Shown here piece by piece: positions 49,526 to 57,840 of a stretch of DNA of 64,000 bases; the stretch's first letter is position 1; each line of letters begins with the position of its first letter. The stretch is from Streptomyces lonarensis (GTDB taxonomy: Bacteria; Actinomycetota; Actinomycetes; Streptomycetales; Streptomycetaceae). The translations under genes and the position numbers were made by a program. The notes below the pieces were generated by a model, which was given only the letters and a program-made list of their open reading frames with translations, searched no databases and was not told the origin of the DNA. The stretch covers positions 1 through 64,000 of the forward strand of contig NZ_JAAVJD010000004.1 in assembly GCF_012033735.1 (NCBI RefSeq), given 5' to 3'.

Positions 49526-51250
49526 GTGCCGGTCAAGGTGCCCGGGAAGCGGGAGCTGGCCCGGCTCAAGCTCAGCCCCGAGGTGGCGTGGTACTTGCTG
49601 GACCGCGGGTACGAGCTGCCGGACTGCCCGCCTCGCTGGAAGACGCCGGAGCCGCGCGAGGTCGCCGGCGCCTACTTCGACCCGGCGCGCGTCGACCGGG
49701 TGATCGACGCCTTCGGTCGGCTCCGGCACACGCAGGGGAAGTGGGCGGGGCGCCCGATCACGCTGCGAGCGTGGCAGGTTGCCCACCTGATCGGCCCCAC
49801 CTATGGCTGGGTGCGGCCGACTGCTGACGGCCGCACCGCTCGCATCATCCAGACCCAGTACCTCGACATCCCGCGGAAGAACGCCAAGACCACCATCGGC
49901 GGCGGGCAGTGCATCTACCTCACCTGCGCTGACGGGGAGCAGGGCGCGCAGGTCTTCGCGCTGGCGACCCGGAAGGATCAGGCGCGCCTGTGCTTCGACC
50001 CGGTGCGGCTGCTGGCGCTGCATGCCCCGGATCTCAAGGGGCACGTCAAGCCACTGAAGGACAAGATCCTCCACCCCCGGAGCGGCTCGAGCTTCAGCGT
50101 GATGTCGTCGGCTGGCGACGCGATGCACGGCACCTCGCCGCATGCTGCGTTCGTCGACGAGGTGCACCTGCACAAGACCCGCGACCTGATCGAGGCAGTC
50201 GAGACCGGCACTGGCGCGCGCGAGCAGCCGCTCATCATGTATGCCACCACGGCTGACGCAGGCTCGCCCTTCTCTCCCTACGCGGAGATCCGGGAGTACA
50301 CGGAGAAGCTCTGCCGCGGCGTACTCGTCGACCCGACCTTCTACGGCGTCGTTTTTGCTGCGGAGCGGGAGGATGACCCCTTCGACCCGGCAACGTGGCT
50401 GAAGGCCAACCCGGGCCTGGCTGCCGGCGACAGCCCGACGATGGAGTCGATGGAGAAGGCCGCGGCGAAGGCCCGGCAGAACCCCGTCGAACTCGCCTCC
50501 TTCCTCCGGCTGCGGCTGGGGGTGCGCACCCGCCAGGAGACGAAGTACATCAGCCTGGAGGAGTGGGACCGCAACGCCGGCATGGGCGTCGACCCCAAGA
50601 CACTGAAGGGCCGCGCGTGCTTTGGCGGCCTGGACCTCGCCGCGACGAGCGACCTGTCCGCGCTGTGCCTCCTCTTTCCCGAGGAGGAGGGCGGCTATCA
50701 GGCGCTGTGGCGGCTGTGGACGCCCGAGGCGAACATGCAGCGACTCCGGGACCGTACCGCCGGCGCCGCCGACGTGTGGGTTCGCGACGGCTGGCTGACC
50801 GTCACCGACGGCGACGTCATGGACTACGGCCACATCCGGGCCGCGGTCCAGGCCGACATGGACTACTTCGACCTGCGGGAGATCGCCTACGACCCGTGGA
50901 ACGCCACGCAGCTCGTGACCGACCTGCTGGCGGATGGGGTGCCGCTGGCGGAGATGCGGCAGGGCTACCGGAGTATGTCGCCCCCACTGAAGGAGCTGGC
51001 TCGCCTCGTCCGCCAGGGCTCCCCGAAGCGGCCGATGGTGCGGCACGGCGGGAACCCCGCGATGCGCTGGCAGGTGGACAACCTGGCGGTGGCCACCGAC
51101 CCGTCGGACAACGTCAAGCCCGACAAGCGGCACTCCGCCGACAAGATCGACGGCGTCGTCGCCCTGATCATGGCGCTCGACCGGGCGGTCCACGGGGCCC
51201 CTGCCGAGGCGCCGTCCGCCTACGAAGACCGTGGACTGGAGGTCGTGTGA
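49526..51250 (+). CDS. Terminase large subunit
   Basis: A 574-residue packaging motor with ATPase and nuclease domains. The Walker A variant is DIPRKNAKTTIGGG, Walker B with catalytic Glu is AAFVDEVHLH, and the coupling motif region is MYATTADAGS. The C-terminal nuclease shows GGLDLAATSDLSALCLL and EIAYDPWNATQL with the final acidic residue near HSADKIDGVVALIMALDRA. It belongs to the HK97-type Terminase_1 family, fitting cos packaging. GTG 49526. Confidence 0.95.
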   Translation: MPVKVPGKRELARLKLSPEVAWYLLDRGYELPDCPPRWKTPEPREVAGAYFDPARVDRVIDAFGRLRHTQGKWAGRPITLRAWQVAHLIGPTYGWVRPTADGRTARIIQTQYLDIPRKNAKTTIGGGQCIYLTCADGEQGAQVFALATRKDQARLCFDPVRLLALHAPDLKGHVKPLKDKILHPRSGSSFSVMSSAGDAMHGTSPHAAFVDEVHLHKTRDLIEAVETGTGAREQPLIMYATTADAGSPFSPYAEIREYTEKLCRGVLVDPTFYGVVFAAEREDDPFDPATWLKANPGLAAGDSPTMESMEKAAAKARQNPVELASFLRLRLGVRTRQETKYISLEEWDRNAGMGVDPKTLKGRACFGGLDLAATSDLSALCLLFPEEEGGYQALWRLWTPEANMQRLRDRTAGAADVWVRDGWLTVTDGDVMDYGHIRAAVQADMDYFDLREIAYDPWNATQLVTDLLADGVPLAEMRQGYRSMSPPLKELARLVRQGSPKRPMVRHGGNPAMRWQVDNLAVATDPSDNVKPDKRHSADKIDGVVALIMALDRAVHGAPAEAPSAYEDRGLEVV

Positions 51251-51525
51251 TCGTCGTCCTCTCCGTGGCCCTCGGGGTCCTGGTCGTCACCGCGCTGGCG
51301 CTGGCCTGGCTCGTCGTCGCCGAGGCGCGAGTCGCCGTGAAGCGCCGCGTGGTCGTCGCACTCGTCGACGGCACCGGCATCGACGGGGTCCTCCTGAGGC
51401 GCCACCGCACCCTGCTGGTCCTCGCCGACGCGACGATCCTCTCGACGGACTCGGAGCCCACCCGAGCGGACGGCCAGCTCGTGATCGAGCGGTCCCGCGT
51501 CCTCTACGTGCAGGACGTGAGGTGA
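51247..51525 (+). CDS. Small membrane-anchored head-region protein
   Basis: A 92-residue protein between terminase and portal genes, overlapping the terminase stop by 4 nt. One N-terminal transmembrane helix (VIVVLSVALGVLVVTALALAWLVV) precedes a small beta-rich domain (DGVLLRRHRTLLVLADATILS). Equivalent small genes in this spot occur in related siphoviruses; the role is unknown. Confidence 0.75.
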   Translation: MIVVLSVALGVLVVTALALAWLVVAEARVAVKRRVVVALVDGTGIDGVLLRRHRTLLVLADATILSTDSEPTRADGQLVIERSRVLYVQDVR

Positions 51526-51529
51526 CATC

Positions 51530-52876
51530 ATGGTCTGGGCAGTGAGTGCCGGACAGCTCGCACGGATCGACCGCCGGCCGACCGCGATGGCGCCACCGGA
51601 GGTCCGCCTCGCCGACGGCGTGGCCATGTCCTACTCCGCCATCTACCGCTCGCAGCCGCACGTGCGGACCGTCATCGACTTCCTCGGCCGCAACATCGCC
51701 CAGCTGGGCCTGCATGTCTACCGCCGGGTGTCGGACACCGACCGCGAGCGCCTCGCCGACCACCCGCTGGCCCGCCTGCTGTCGCGACCGAACCCCGCGA
51801 CGACCCGCTACCGCCTGATCAACGCGCTCGTCCAGGACATCGCGACCTACGACATGGCGGTCCTGGCCCGGATCAGGCCTGAGGACGCAGGCAACGACAT
51901 CGGAGGCCTGGTGCGGCTCCCGCCTTCCCGGGTGCGCCTCGTCGACGGCGACTGGATGGAGCCCGGTGCGTTCGAGGTAACGGGGAGAGCGGGGAAGTTC
52001 ATCGTCCCCCGGGACCGGGCCGTGTACCTGCGGGGCTACAACCCGGACGGGGACCGCGACGGCCTTTCGCCGATGGAGACCCTGCGCGGGACTCTGGCGG
52101 AGGGCTACAGCTCCCAGCAGTACCGAGAGCAGCTGTGGCGCAACGGGGCTCGAATGGCGGGCTGGATTAGCCGCCCGGCGGAGGCTCGTGCCTGGTCGGA
52201 CAAGGCCCGCGAGCGGTTCCGTGCCGACTGGCGCGGCCTGTACACCGGCACCGGGACCGCAGCTGGCGGGACTCCGATCCTTGAGGACGGCATGGAGTGG
52301 CACGCCGGCGGCATGACGCCGGAGCAGGCCCAGTACCTGGAGACACGCAAGCTGACCCGCGAGGAGGTCGCCGCCGCCTACCACATCCCGCTGCCCATGG
52401 TCGGGATCCTGGACCACGCCACCTTCAGCAACATCAGGGAGCAGCACCGGCAGCTGTACCAGGACACCCTGGGGCCGTGGCTGGTTTGGCTTGCGGAGGA
52501 GATCGAACTGCAGATCCTGTCCGACCTTCCGGACAGCGAGGGCGTCTACTGCGAGTTCAACATCGCGGCGAAGATGGCCGGCTCCTTCGAGGAGCAGGCC
52601 GCGGCGATGTCGACGATGGTCGGCGGCCCAGTGATGACGCGGAACGAGGGCCGCGCGCGGGTGAACCTGCCGCGGCTCGACGGCGGCGACGAGCTGATCG
52701 TCCCGCTGAACGTCACAGAGGGTGGGCAGGCGAGCCCCCGGGACTCCGCTCCGCCATCGGTGGAGCCGTCGGAGTCTGCTCCCCGGGAGGCGTCGGCGGT
52801 GGTGCGGGGAAAACGGCAACCCGGGCCGGACCCGTCCGCGCGGACGAGTACGAGGCCCGGTATGAAGCGGCTCTGA
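51530..52876 (+). CDS. HK97-family portal protein
   Basis: A 448-residue portal, the dodecameric ring through which DNA enters the head. Family features include VRTVIDFLGRNIAQLGLHVYRRVSDTDRERLADHPLARLLSRPNP, MAVLARIRPEDAG, FIVPRDRAVYLRGYNPDGDRDGLSPMETLRGTL and EEVAAAYHIPLPMVGILDHATFSNIREQHRQLYQDTLGPWLVWLAEEIE. The last 50 residues are disordered. Near the end, G GGA AAA at 52807-52813 in frame is a -1 slippery heptamer that would lead into the downstream frame. ATG 51530. Confidence 0.95.
   Translation: MVWAVSAGQLARIDRRPTAMAPPEVRLADGVAMSYSAIYRSQPHVRTVIDFLGRNIAQLGLHVYRRVSDTDRERLADHPLARLLSRPNPATTRYRLINALVQDIATYDMAVLARIRPEDAGNDIGGLVRLPPSRVRLVDGDWMEPGAFEVTGRAGKFIVPRDRAVYLRGYNPDGDRDGLSPMETLRGTLAEGYSSQQYREQLWRNGARMAGWISRPAEARAWSDKARERFRADWRGLYTGTGTAAGGTPILEDGMEWHAGGMTPEQAQYLETRKLTREEVAAAYHIPLPMVGILDHATFSNIREQHRQLYQDTLGPWLVWLAEEIELQILSDLPDSEGVYCEFNIAAKMAGSFEEQAAAMSTMVGGPVMTRNEGRARVNLPRLDGGDELIVPLNVTEGGQASPRDSAPPSVEPSESAPREASAVVRGKRQPGPDPSARTSTRPGMKRL
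52807..52813 (+). promoter_or_regulatory. Candidate -1 ribosomal slippery site GGGAAAA
   Basis: In portal frame the codons are CGG GGA AAA CGG, which fit X XXY YYZ exactly. Slipping back one base keeps full pairing (GGG, AAA) and enters the MuF-like frame. Runs of four A are rare in DNA of this composition. Confidence 0.7.
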
Positions 52877-53538
52877 ACCGGTGGTTCGCCGACTTCGAGC
52901 GGGGCTTGCTCGCGGGCCACGAGGCGAAGGCGACGCGGGCTCGTCTCAAGTCCGCGGCCGACTGGGTCGATCGCGACGAGTGGCAGGCATCGCTGGCCGC
53001 GCTGCTGCTGCAGCTCGGGCTCGCCACGTCCACTGCGGCTGCGGTCGCACTGCTGGAACAGCTCGGGTTCCCGCCGGAGGACTACAACGGGGCGGCGACG
53101 GTCGCGTGGCTGACGGCCGCGGCCGAGGGGATGGCCGAGGGGATCGTCGGCGCGACGCTCGCCGAGGTCGATGAGGCTCTCGCGGAGCCGGACCCGGTCG
53201 ATGAGGACGGGCAGTCGATGGCGCCTGCTGCGGTGATCGCCGCCGCGCTGGCTACGGCCCGCGCGGTGCGGTCCTCGGAGATCGCGGAGAGCAGCGTCAC
53301 CGCGATGTCCGGCTTTGGCCAGACGGAGGCGGCGAGGGGTGCGGTCGGCACGGAGGGCGTCACGAAGACCTGGCTCACCAGGTCGCCGAACCCCCGCGCC
53401 AGCCACCGGCGGATGAGCGGCCAGACCGTCGGCCTGGACGACACCTTCAGCAATGGGGCCCGCTGGCCCGGCGACTCCTCTCTGCGCGACTCGGAGCGGG
53501 CGCGCTGCAAGTGCGCCCTGGAAATCACAGTCGAGTAG
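52813..53538 (+). CDS. MuF-like extension, probably reached by -1 frameshift from portal
   Basis: An open frame, -1 relative to the portal, overlaps its 3' end and runs to TAG at 53538. From the slip site it encodes about 241 residues (TATRAGPVRADEYEARYEAALNRWF...GARWPGDSSLRDSERARCKCALEITVE). The ending ARCKCALEI is typical of phage minor-head (MuF/SPP1 gp7-like) proteins. I find no ATG or GTG in this frame between 52660 and 52920, nor a ribosome site. With G GGA AAA at 52807-52813, the simplest reading is a portal-MuF fusion of about 669 residues made by frameshifting. A TTG or CTG start is the alternative. Confidence 0.75.
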   Translation, partial: TATRAGPVRADEYEARYEAALNRWFADFERGLLAGHEAKATRARLKSAADWVDRDEWQASLAALLLQLGLATSTAAAVALLEQLGFPPEDYNGAATVAWLTAAAEGMAEGIVGATLAEVDEALAEPDPVDEDGQSMAPAAVIAAALATARAVRSSEIAESSVTAMSGFGQTEAARGAVGTEGVTKTWLTRSPNPRASHRRMSGQTVGLDDTFSNGARWPGDSSLRDSERARCKCALEITVE

Positions 53539-53548
53539 GGGGTGAACC

Positions 53549-54853
53549 GTGCCGGTCACCGTGGTGGTCGGCCCGCCGTGCGCGGGCAAGACCACGCTGA
53601 TTGCCGACCAGCGATCTCCCGACGACGTCGTCGTCGACTACGACGCGCTGGCCCGCGCGCTCGGGTCTGAGCAGCCGCATGCGGCCCCGCCGGCGATCGC
53701 CGAAGCCGCCCACGCGGCGCGGCGCGGCGCGATCGGCCGAATCCTCGCCGGGCTCCCCGAGGGGACCTCCGCGTGGATCATCCACACCCGGCCATCGCCG
53801 GCTCAGCTCGCGAGCTACGAAGCGGCCGGCGCCGACCTGATCACCCTGGACCCGGGCCTCGATGAATGCGTCGCCCGAGCCCAGGCCGATGCCCGACCAG
53901 AGGGCACCGAAGCTGCGATCCGGCAGTGGTACGAGGACCCGCCGGACCTGACCCGTAAGAGCGGGAGGAGAGCTGTGCGAATCAAGTCCTGCCCGGTGCA
54001 GGTCAAGGCGGCCGGCGCGCACGAGGGAACCGAGGACGGCGTCTTCGAGGCCATCGTCGCCGCCTACAACACCGACAGCGTCGGCGACCGCATCACTCCC
54101 GGCGCGTTCGCCGAGACGCTCGCCGAATGGAAGGGCCGCGGGAACCCGATTCCGGTGCTGTGGTCTCACATGAGCCACGACCCCGACTACCACATCGGCG
54201 AAGTCCTGGAGGCGGAGGAGCGCCCCGAAGGGCTGTGGGTGCGAGCCCGTATCGACCTCGACGCCCCCAAGGCGGCTCAGGTCTACCGGCTCCTCAAGGG
54301 CCGCCGCGTCACCCAGTTCTCCTTCGCCTACGACGTCTCGGAGGGCTCGTGGGTCGACCAGAAGGACGGCGAGTCCTACTACGAGCTGCGGCGACTCAAG
54401 CTCTACGAGGTCGGCCCCACCCTGATCGGCGCCAACCAGGCCACGGAGCTGCTGGACGTGAAGTCCGGCGACCGCTCCCTCCGCCTCGCGCTCGAAGGCG
54501 CCGCGCCCGCCGAGGCCGCCGCCATCCGCACGGCCGTCGAGGCCGCACTCGGAGCCAAGGCCGGCCGCGCGCTCAGCGCGAAGAACGAAACGACCCTGAA
54601 GTCGGCCCGGGACGCCCTCCGCAAGGCCGCCGACGACATCGACAACGTCCTCTCCGTCGTATCCGGCGACGAAGAGGAGACCGAAGACGAAGACGAGAAG
54701 AGCGCCACCGGCGCCCCGCCCTCCACTCCCTCCGCGCAGCCCGCGCCCAAGGGAGCCGAGCCCGCCGGGCCCCACCCCGCCTCACGCCGTCTGCGCACCG
54801 ACCTCGCGCTACTCGACGCCGAGGTATCCCTGCTCACGGATGAGGAGAAGTGA
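53549..54853 (+). CDS. P-loop kinase-like domain fused to HK97 prohead protease
   Basis: A 434-residue protein with two parts. Residues 1-130 form a P-loop nucleotide-binding domain (TVVVGPPCAGKTTLIADQR, then VVVDYDALARAL, AWIIHTRPS). Residues about 145-300 are the prohead protease: FEAIVAAYNTDSVGDRITPGAF, the catalytic His in IPVLWSHMSHDPDYHIGEV, and Ser in TQFSFAYDV. A disordered acidic tail follows. The protease cuts scaffold delta domains in HK97-type heads. An internal GTG at 53975 with GGGAGGAG upstream could yield the protease alone. GTG 53549. Confidence 0.92.
   Translation: MPVTVVVGPPCAGKTTLIADQRSPDDVVVDYDALARALGSEQPHAAPPAIAEAAHAARRGAIGRILAGLPEGTSAWIIHTRPSPAQLASYEAAGADLITLDPGLDECVARAQADARPEGTEAAIRQWYEDPPDLTRKSGRRAVRIKSCPVQVKAAGAHEGTEDGVFEAIVAAYNTDSVGDRITPGAFAETLAEWKGRGNPIPVLWSHMSHDPDYHIGEVLEAEERPEGLWVRARIDLDAPKAAQVYRLLKGRRVTQFSFAYDVSEGSWVDQKDGESYYELRRLKLYEVGPTLIGANQATELLDVKSGDRSLRLALEGAAPAEAAAIRTAVEAALGAKAGRALSAKNETTLKSARDALRKAADDIDNVLSVVSGDEEETEDEDEKSATGAPPSTPSAQPAPKGAEPAGPHPASRRLRTDLALLDAEVSLLTDEEK
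53975..54853 (+). CDS. Prohead protease from internal start (alternative product)
   Basis: The GTG at 53975 (VRIKSCPVQVKAAG) lies at the junction of the P-loop and protease domains, and has a near-perfect GGGAGGAG ribosome site four bases upstream. Initiation there gives a 292-residue protein with exactly the usual prohead-protease boundaries. It may be the main product, with the longer fusion made in smaller amount, or the remains of two once-separate genes. Confidence 0.6.
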   Translation: MRIKSCPVQVKAAGAHEGTEDGVFEAIVAAYNTDSVGDRITPGAFAETLAEWKGRGNPIPVLWSHMSHDPDYHIGEVLEAEERPEGLWVRARIDLDAPKAAQVYRLLKGRRVTQFSFAYDVSEGSWVDQKDGESYYELRRLKLYEVGPTLIGANQATELLDVKSGDRSLRLALEGAAPAEAAAIRTAVEAALGAKAGRALSAKNETTLKSARDALRKAADDIDNVLSVVSGDEEETEDEDEKSATGAPPSTPSAQPAPKGAEPAGPHPASRRLRTDLALLDAEVSLLTDEEK

Positions 54854-56166
54854 TGAGCAAGACCGACGAACTGGTCAACCAGATCACTGCCGCGCTGAAG
54901 GCCGCCCGCGACATCGCCGAGCGCGCCGAGAAGGACGGCGACCGGGATTTCACCGACGCCGAGCGCGCCGAGGTCCAGGCCAAGATGAACGAGGCCGGCG
55001 ACCTCAAGAAGCGCCTGGAGAAGGCGCGGGCCGACGCCAAGATGCGCGACGCGATCGCCGACCTCGGCGAAGGCGTCGGCGTCGTGGAAGGCAAGGGCGC
55101 CAAGCGGACCCCGGCCGGGCTCGTGGTGCCCGACGGGCGAACCATCGGCGAGCACTTCGTCGCCAGCCAGGAGTACAAGGACCTCCTCGCCTCCGCCCCC
55201 AACGGGGTCTTCGGCAAGGACCACCGCGTCCAGGGTCGGCCGGTCGGCTTCGAGCGGCTCCTCGGGGCCGGCGGCCAGAAGGACCTGATCACCGGCGGGT
55301 CCGACACGTCCGCGGGTGCCTTCGTCCAGGATGACCGGCGCGGCCTGCAGGTCGGCATGGACATCTTCCAGCGCCCCCTGACGCTGCGAGACCTCGTCAC
55401 GTCTGGCACGACCACCTCGGACACCATCGAGTACGTCCGCATGACGGGCATCACCAACAACGCGGCACCCGTGCCGGAAGCCACCGCCACCGGCGGCGCG
55501 TCCGGCGTCAAGCCCGAGTCGGCCCTGACTGCGGCCAAGGTCACCACCCCGGTGCGGACCATTGCCCACTGGATCCCCGTCACCAAGCGGGCCCTGTCCG
55601 ACGCCGCCCAGATCCGGACCCTGATCGACGCCTTCCTCCAGTACGGCCTGGAGGAAGAGCTCGAAGACCAGATGGTCTCGGGCGACGGCACCGGTGAGAA
55701 CTTCGAGGGCATCGCCAACGTCTCCGGCATCCAGTCGCAGGCGTGGGACACCGACCTGCTCACCACGACCCGCAAGGCGAAGACGCTGGTCCGCACGGTC
55801 GGGCGCTCCGTCCCGACGGGCTACGTCCTCAACCCCTACGACGTCGAGGCCCTGGATCTCCTCCAGGACAACGAGGGCCGCTACTACTTCGGCGGGCCCT
55901 CCGGCTCCGGGATGGGGTACAGCGGCACCGCGCCGCTGTGGAGCCTGCCTGTCATCCAGTCCGAGGCTGTGCCTCAGGGCACCGCCTACGTCGGTGACTG
56001 GCGCAAGGCGATCCTCTGGGACCGCGAGCAGGCGTCCGTGACGGTCAGCGACTCCCACGCGGACTTCTTCATCCGCAACATGGTCGCGATCCTCGCCGAG
56101 ATGCGGGCCGCATTCGGCGTGCTGCAGCCCAGCGCGTTCGTCGAGATCGAACTGGAGGAGGCGTAA
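54853..56166 (+). CDS. Major capsid protein (HK97 fold)
   Basis: A 437-residue capsid protein. The N-terminal 90 residues form a helical delta/scaffold domain (LVNQITAALKAARDIAERAEKDGDRDFTDAERAEVQAKMNEAGDLKKRLEKA), which the protease would remove. The HK97 fold follows: FVQDDRRGLQVGMDIFQRPLTLRDLVTSGTTTSDTIEYVR, APVPEATATGG, IAHWIPVTKRALSDAAQIRTLIDAFLQYGLEEELEDQMVSGDGTGENFEGI and VLNPYDVEALDLLQD. ATG 54853 follows GAGGAG. Confidence 0.96.
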   Translation: MSKTDELVNQITAALKAARDIAERAEKDGDRDFTDAERAEVQAKMNEAGDLKKRLEKARADAKMRDAIADLGEGVGVVEGKGAKRTPAGLVVPDGRTIGEHFVASQEYKDLLASAPNGVFGKDHRVQGRPVGFERLLGAGGQKDLITGGSDTSAGAFVQDDRRGLQVGMDIFQRPLTLRDLVTSGTTTSDTIEYVRMTGITNNAAPVPEATATGGASGVKPESALTAAKVTTPVRTIAHWIPVTKRALSDAAQIRTLIDAFLQYGLEEELEDQMVSGDGTGENFEGIANVSGIQSQAWDTDLLTTTRKAKTLVRTVGRSVPTGYVLNPYDVEALDLLQDNEGRYYFGGPSGSGMGYSGTAPLWSLPVIQSEAVPQGTAYVGDWRKAILWDREQASVTVSDSHADFFIRNMVAILAEMRAAFGVLQPSAFVEIELEEA

Positions 56167-56525
56167 TGGCGTACCTGAACCCCGACAAGGGAGCACTCAG
56201 GGAAGCGGGCCTCTCCGAGGTCGGCGGCGGCCAGGGAGGTGAACCGCCCGCGGGGTCGGTCGGCACCGAGCAGCTCGCGGACGGGGCGGTGACGGCGGCG
56301 AAGCTCGCCTCCGGCGCGGTCCCGTCCGGGGCCGCCGCCGGAACGCCGTCTCTGCGCGCTCTCGGCACGTCCGCCACGCAGGCCGCCGCGGGGAACCACA
56401 CCCACGCGGGTCTGCTCGCCGGCAGCGCATCTGCTGTCGCGAACGCGACCGACGAAGCGTCGGCCGTGACGCAGCTGAACGCCCTACTGGCCGTGCTGCG
56501 GACTCGGGGGGTGATCTCCACGTGA
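56166..56525 (+). CDS. Head fiber/decoration-like protein
   Basis: A 119-residue protein directly after the capsid gene. GSVGTEQLADGAVTAAKLASGAV and PSLRALGTSATQAAAGNHTHAG are repeats typical of phage head-fiber and fiber-base proteins. It probably decorates the capsid surface. ATG 56166 overlaps the capsid stop. Confidence 0.82.
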   Translation: MAYLNPDKGALREAGLSEVGGGQGGEPPAGSVGTEQLADGAVTAAKLASGAVPSGAAAGTPSLRALGTSATQAAAGNHTHAGLLAGSASAVANATDEASAVTQLNALLAVLRTRGVIST

Positions 56526-56794
56526 CGGCTGCTCCGAAGTGCGGGGTGTGCGGAGCCGAGTGCAGCTCCTGTGGCACGGCCGGATCCGGCGGGCCAGGGC
56601 TCTCCATGGCTCCCGCGTCGACCGGCCCGGTCCGGCTGTACGAGTACACGGAGGGCGGTCGCACGCACCGCGCGAAGCTCAACGCCGCGGACGCCGCGCG
56701 CCTTGGTGCGACTCCGGTCGGCGAAGGCGACGTCAAGGCGACGGGCGCGCTGGACAAGGCCGCCCGTCGCCCCGCGAACAAGGGGGGCAAGTGA
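56522..56794 (+). CDS. Small head-region protein with CxxC pairs
   Basis: A 90-residue protein from GTG 56522. The N-terminus has KCGVCGAECSSCGTAG (two CxxC pairs), followed by a small domain VRLYEYTEGGRTHRAKLNAADAARLGA. It overlaps neighbours by 4 nt and could be a minor head component. Confidence 0.72.
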   Translation: MTAAPKCGVCGAECSSCGTAGSGGPGLSMAPASTGPVRLYEYTEGGRTHRAKLNAADAARLGATPVGEGDVKATGALDKAARRPANKGGK

Positions 56795-56994
56795 TCGACA
56801 TCCCGGTCCGGTTCCGCGTCGGGGACGGGCCCGAGCGGTGCCTCGGCACGCTCGACCACCCCGACGCGCTGCCGGATCTCCTGCGACAGATGGCCGACTA
56901 CGTCGAGCAGGAGGTGCTACGTGACGGAGGAGGAGCTGCGGGACCGACTGATGCGCCGCCCCGGGATGTCGCACCTGACGGCGGTACAGGCTGA
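56791..56994 (+). CDS. Small hypothetical head-region protein
   Basis: A 67-residue protein from GTG 56791 (VIDIPVRFRVGDGPERCLGTLDHPDALPDLLRQMADYVEQEVL). It overlaps the head-tail connector gene by 74 nt, so the two are read in different frames there. Confidence 0.65.
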   Translation: MIDIPVRFRVGDGPERCLGTLDHPDALPDLLRQMADYVEQEVLRDGGGAAGPTDAPPRDVAPDGGTG

Positions 56995-57481
56995 GGACCT
57001 GCTGTTGGAGGCGGCCGACGTGGTCCGCGACCACGTCGGCTGGCACCTGTGGCCGTCGCGGGAGGAGACCATCACGGTCGACGCCCGCGGCGGCACCACC
57101 GTGCCGCTTCCCACGCTGCACCTGACCGACCTCACCTCGGTGGCGACCGCGCGAGGCGAGGAGTGGGTGGATGTCGAGGGTGTCGCCTGGTCGGAGGGCG
57201 GCTGGCTGCTGCGTCACGGCTGCTGGCCGGATGGCCCGCGGTCGGTGCGGGCCTCGATCGTCCACGGGTACGCCGGCCCGCCTGGCGCGGTGCCGTCGGT
57301 CCTGATCGGGCTGGCGGCCCGCACAGCGACCGCTCCGGCCGGTGTCAGCAGCGAGCAGTCGGGCGGGGAGAGCCTTTCCTACGCGACGGCTGCCGCGTCG
57401 GACTACGCCGGTGGTCCGGGCCTGCTCTCTCCTGCGGAGATGCGGGTCCTGGATCGCTACCGGATCGGGGCCGCCCCGTGA
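56921..57481 (+). CDS. Head-tail connector (gp6/adaptor-like)
   Basis: A 186-residue protein from GTG 56921. EEELRDRLMRRPGMSHLTAVQAEDLLLEAADVVRDHVGWHLWPSREETITVDARGG and LPTLHLTDLTSVATARGEEW are the pattern of adaptor proteins that bind under the portal. The C-terminal AEMRVLDRYRIG is typical. It precedes the head-closure gene with a 4-nt overlap. Confidence 0.85.
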   Translation: MTEEELRDRLMRRPGMSHLTAVQAEDLLLEAADVVRDHVGWHLWPSREETITVDARGGTTVPLPTLHLTDLTSVATARGEEWVDVEGVAWSEGGWLLRHGCWPDGPRSVRASIVHGYAGPPGAVPSVLIGLAARTATAPAGVSSEQSGGESLSYATAAASDYAGGPGLLSPAEMRVLDRYRIGAAP

Positions 57482-57837
57482 GCCCCGGAGTGTTCGGCTG
57501 GCACCGCGACACCCTCACCCGGCTCCGAGCGCCGGAGACCACCGACACCTACGGCAACCCCACGCGGGACTGGTCGGCTGCTGGCCGACTGGAGATGCCG
57601 GGGTGGCGGGTCCAGCCCATGCAGGGCTCCCGCGCGACCGCGGCGGAGACGATCCCCCGTGAGGGTCTGGCACGGATGCGTCGCTGCTTCGGCCCGCCCG
57701 GGGCCGACGTGCTCACCACCGACCGCGTCGAGTGGCAGGGCGAGACCTGGCGCATCGAGGGCGACGTCGACCTCTGGCGATCCCCGACCGGACGCCTGGA
57801 CCACACGGAGCTGATCATCAGCAGGATGGAGGGCTGA
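57478..57837 (+). CDS. Head-closure protein (stopper-like)
   Basis: A 119-residue protein from GTG 57478. HRDTLTRLRAPETTDTYGNPTRDWSAAGRLEMPGWRVQPMQG and VEWQGETWRIEGDVDLWRSPTGRLDHTELIISR fit the small beta-barrel head-closure family (SPP1 gp16-like). It would seal the head and bind the tail terminator. Confidence 0.8.
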   Translation: MSPGVFGWHRDTLTRLRAPETTDTYGNPTRDWSAAGRLEMPGWRVQPMQGSRATAAETIPREGLARMRRCFGPPGADVLTTDRVEWQGETWRIEGDVDLWRSPTGRLDHTELIISRMEG

Positions 57838-57840
57838 CCT

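Noticed and set aside
47963-51193. Minus-strand frame of over 1000 codons opposite the terminase genes
   Set aside because: It is antisense to terminase, HNH and lipoprotein genes with clear motifs; length is due to GC bias.
52297-52806. Independent gene starting at 52297 in the MuF frame
   Set aside because: The first 170 codons are an Arg/Gly/Pro-rich shadow of the portal; only the part after the slip site looks like a real protein.
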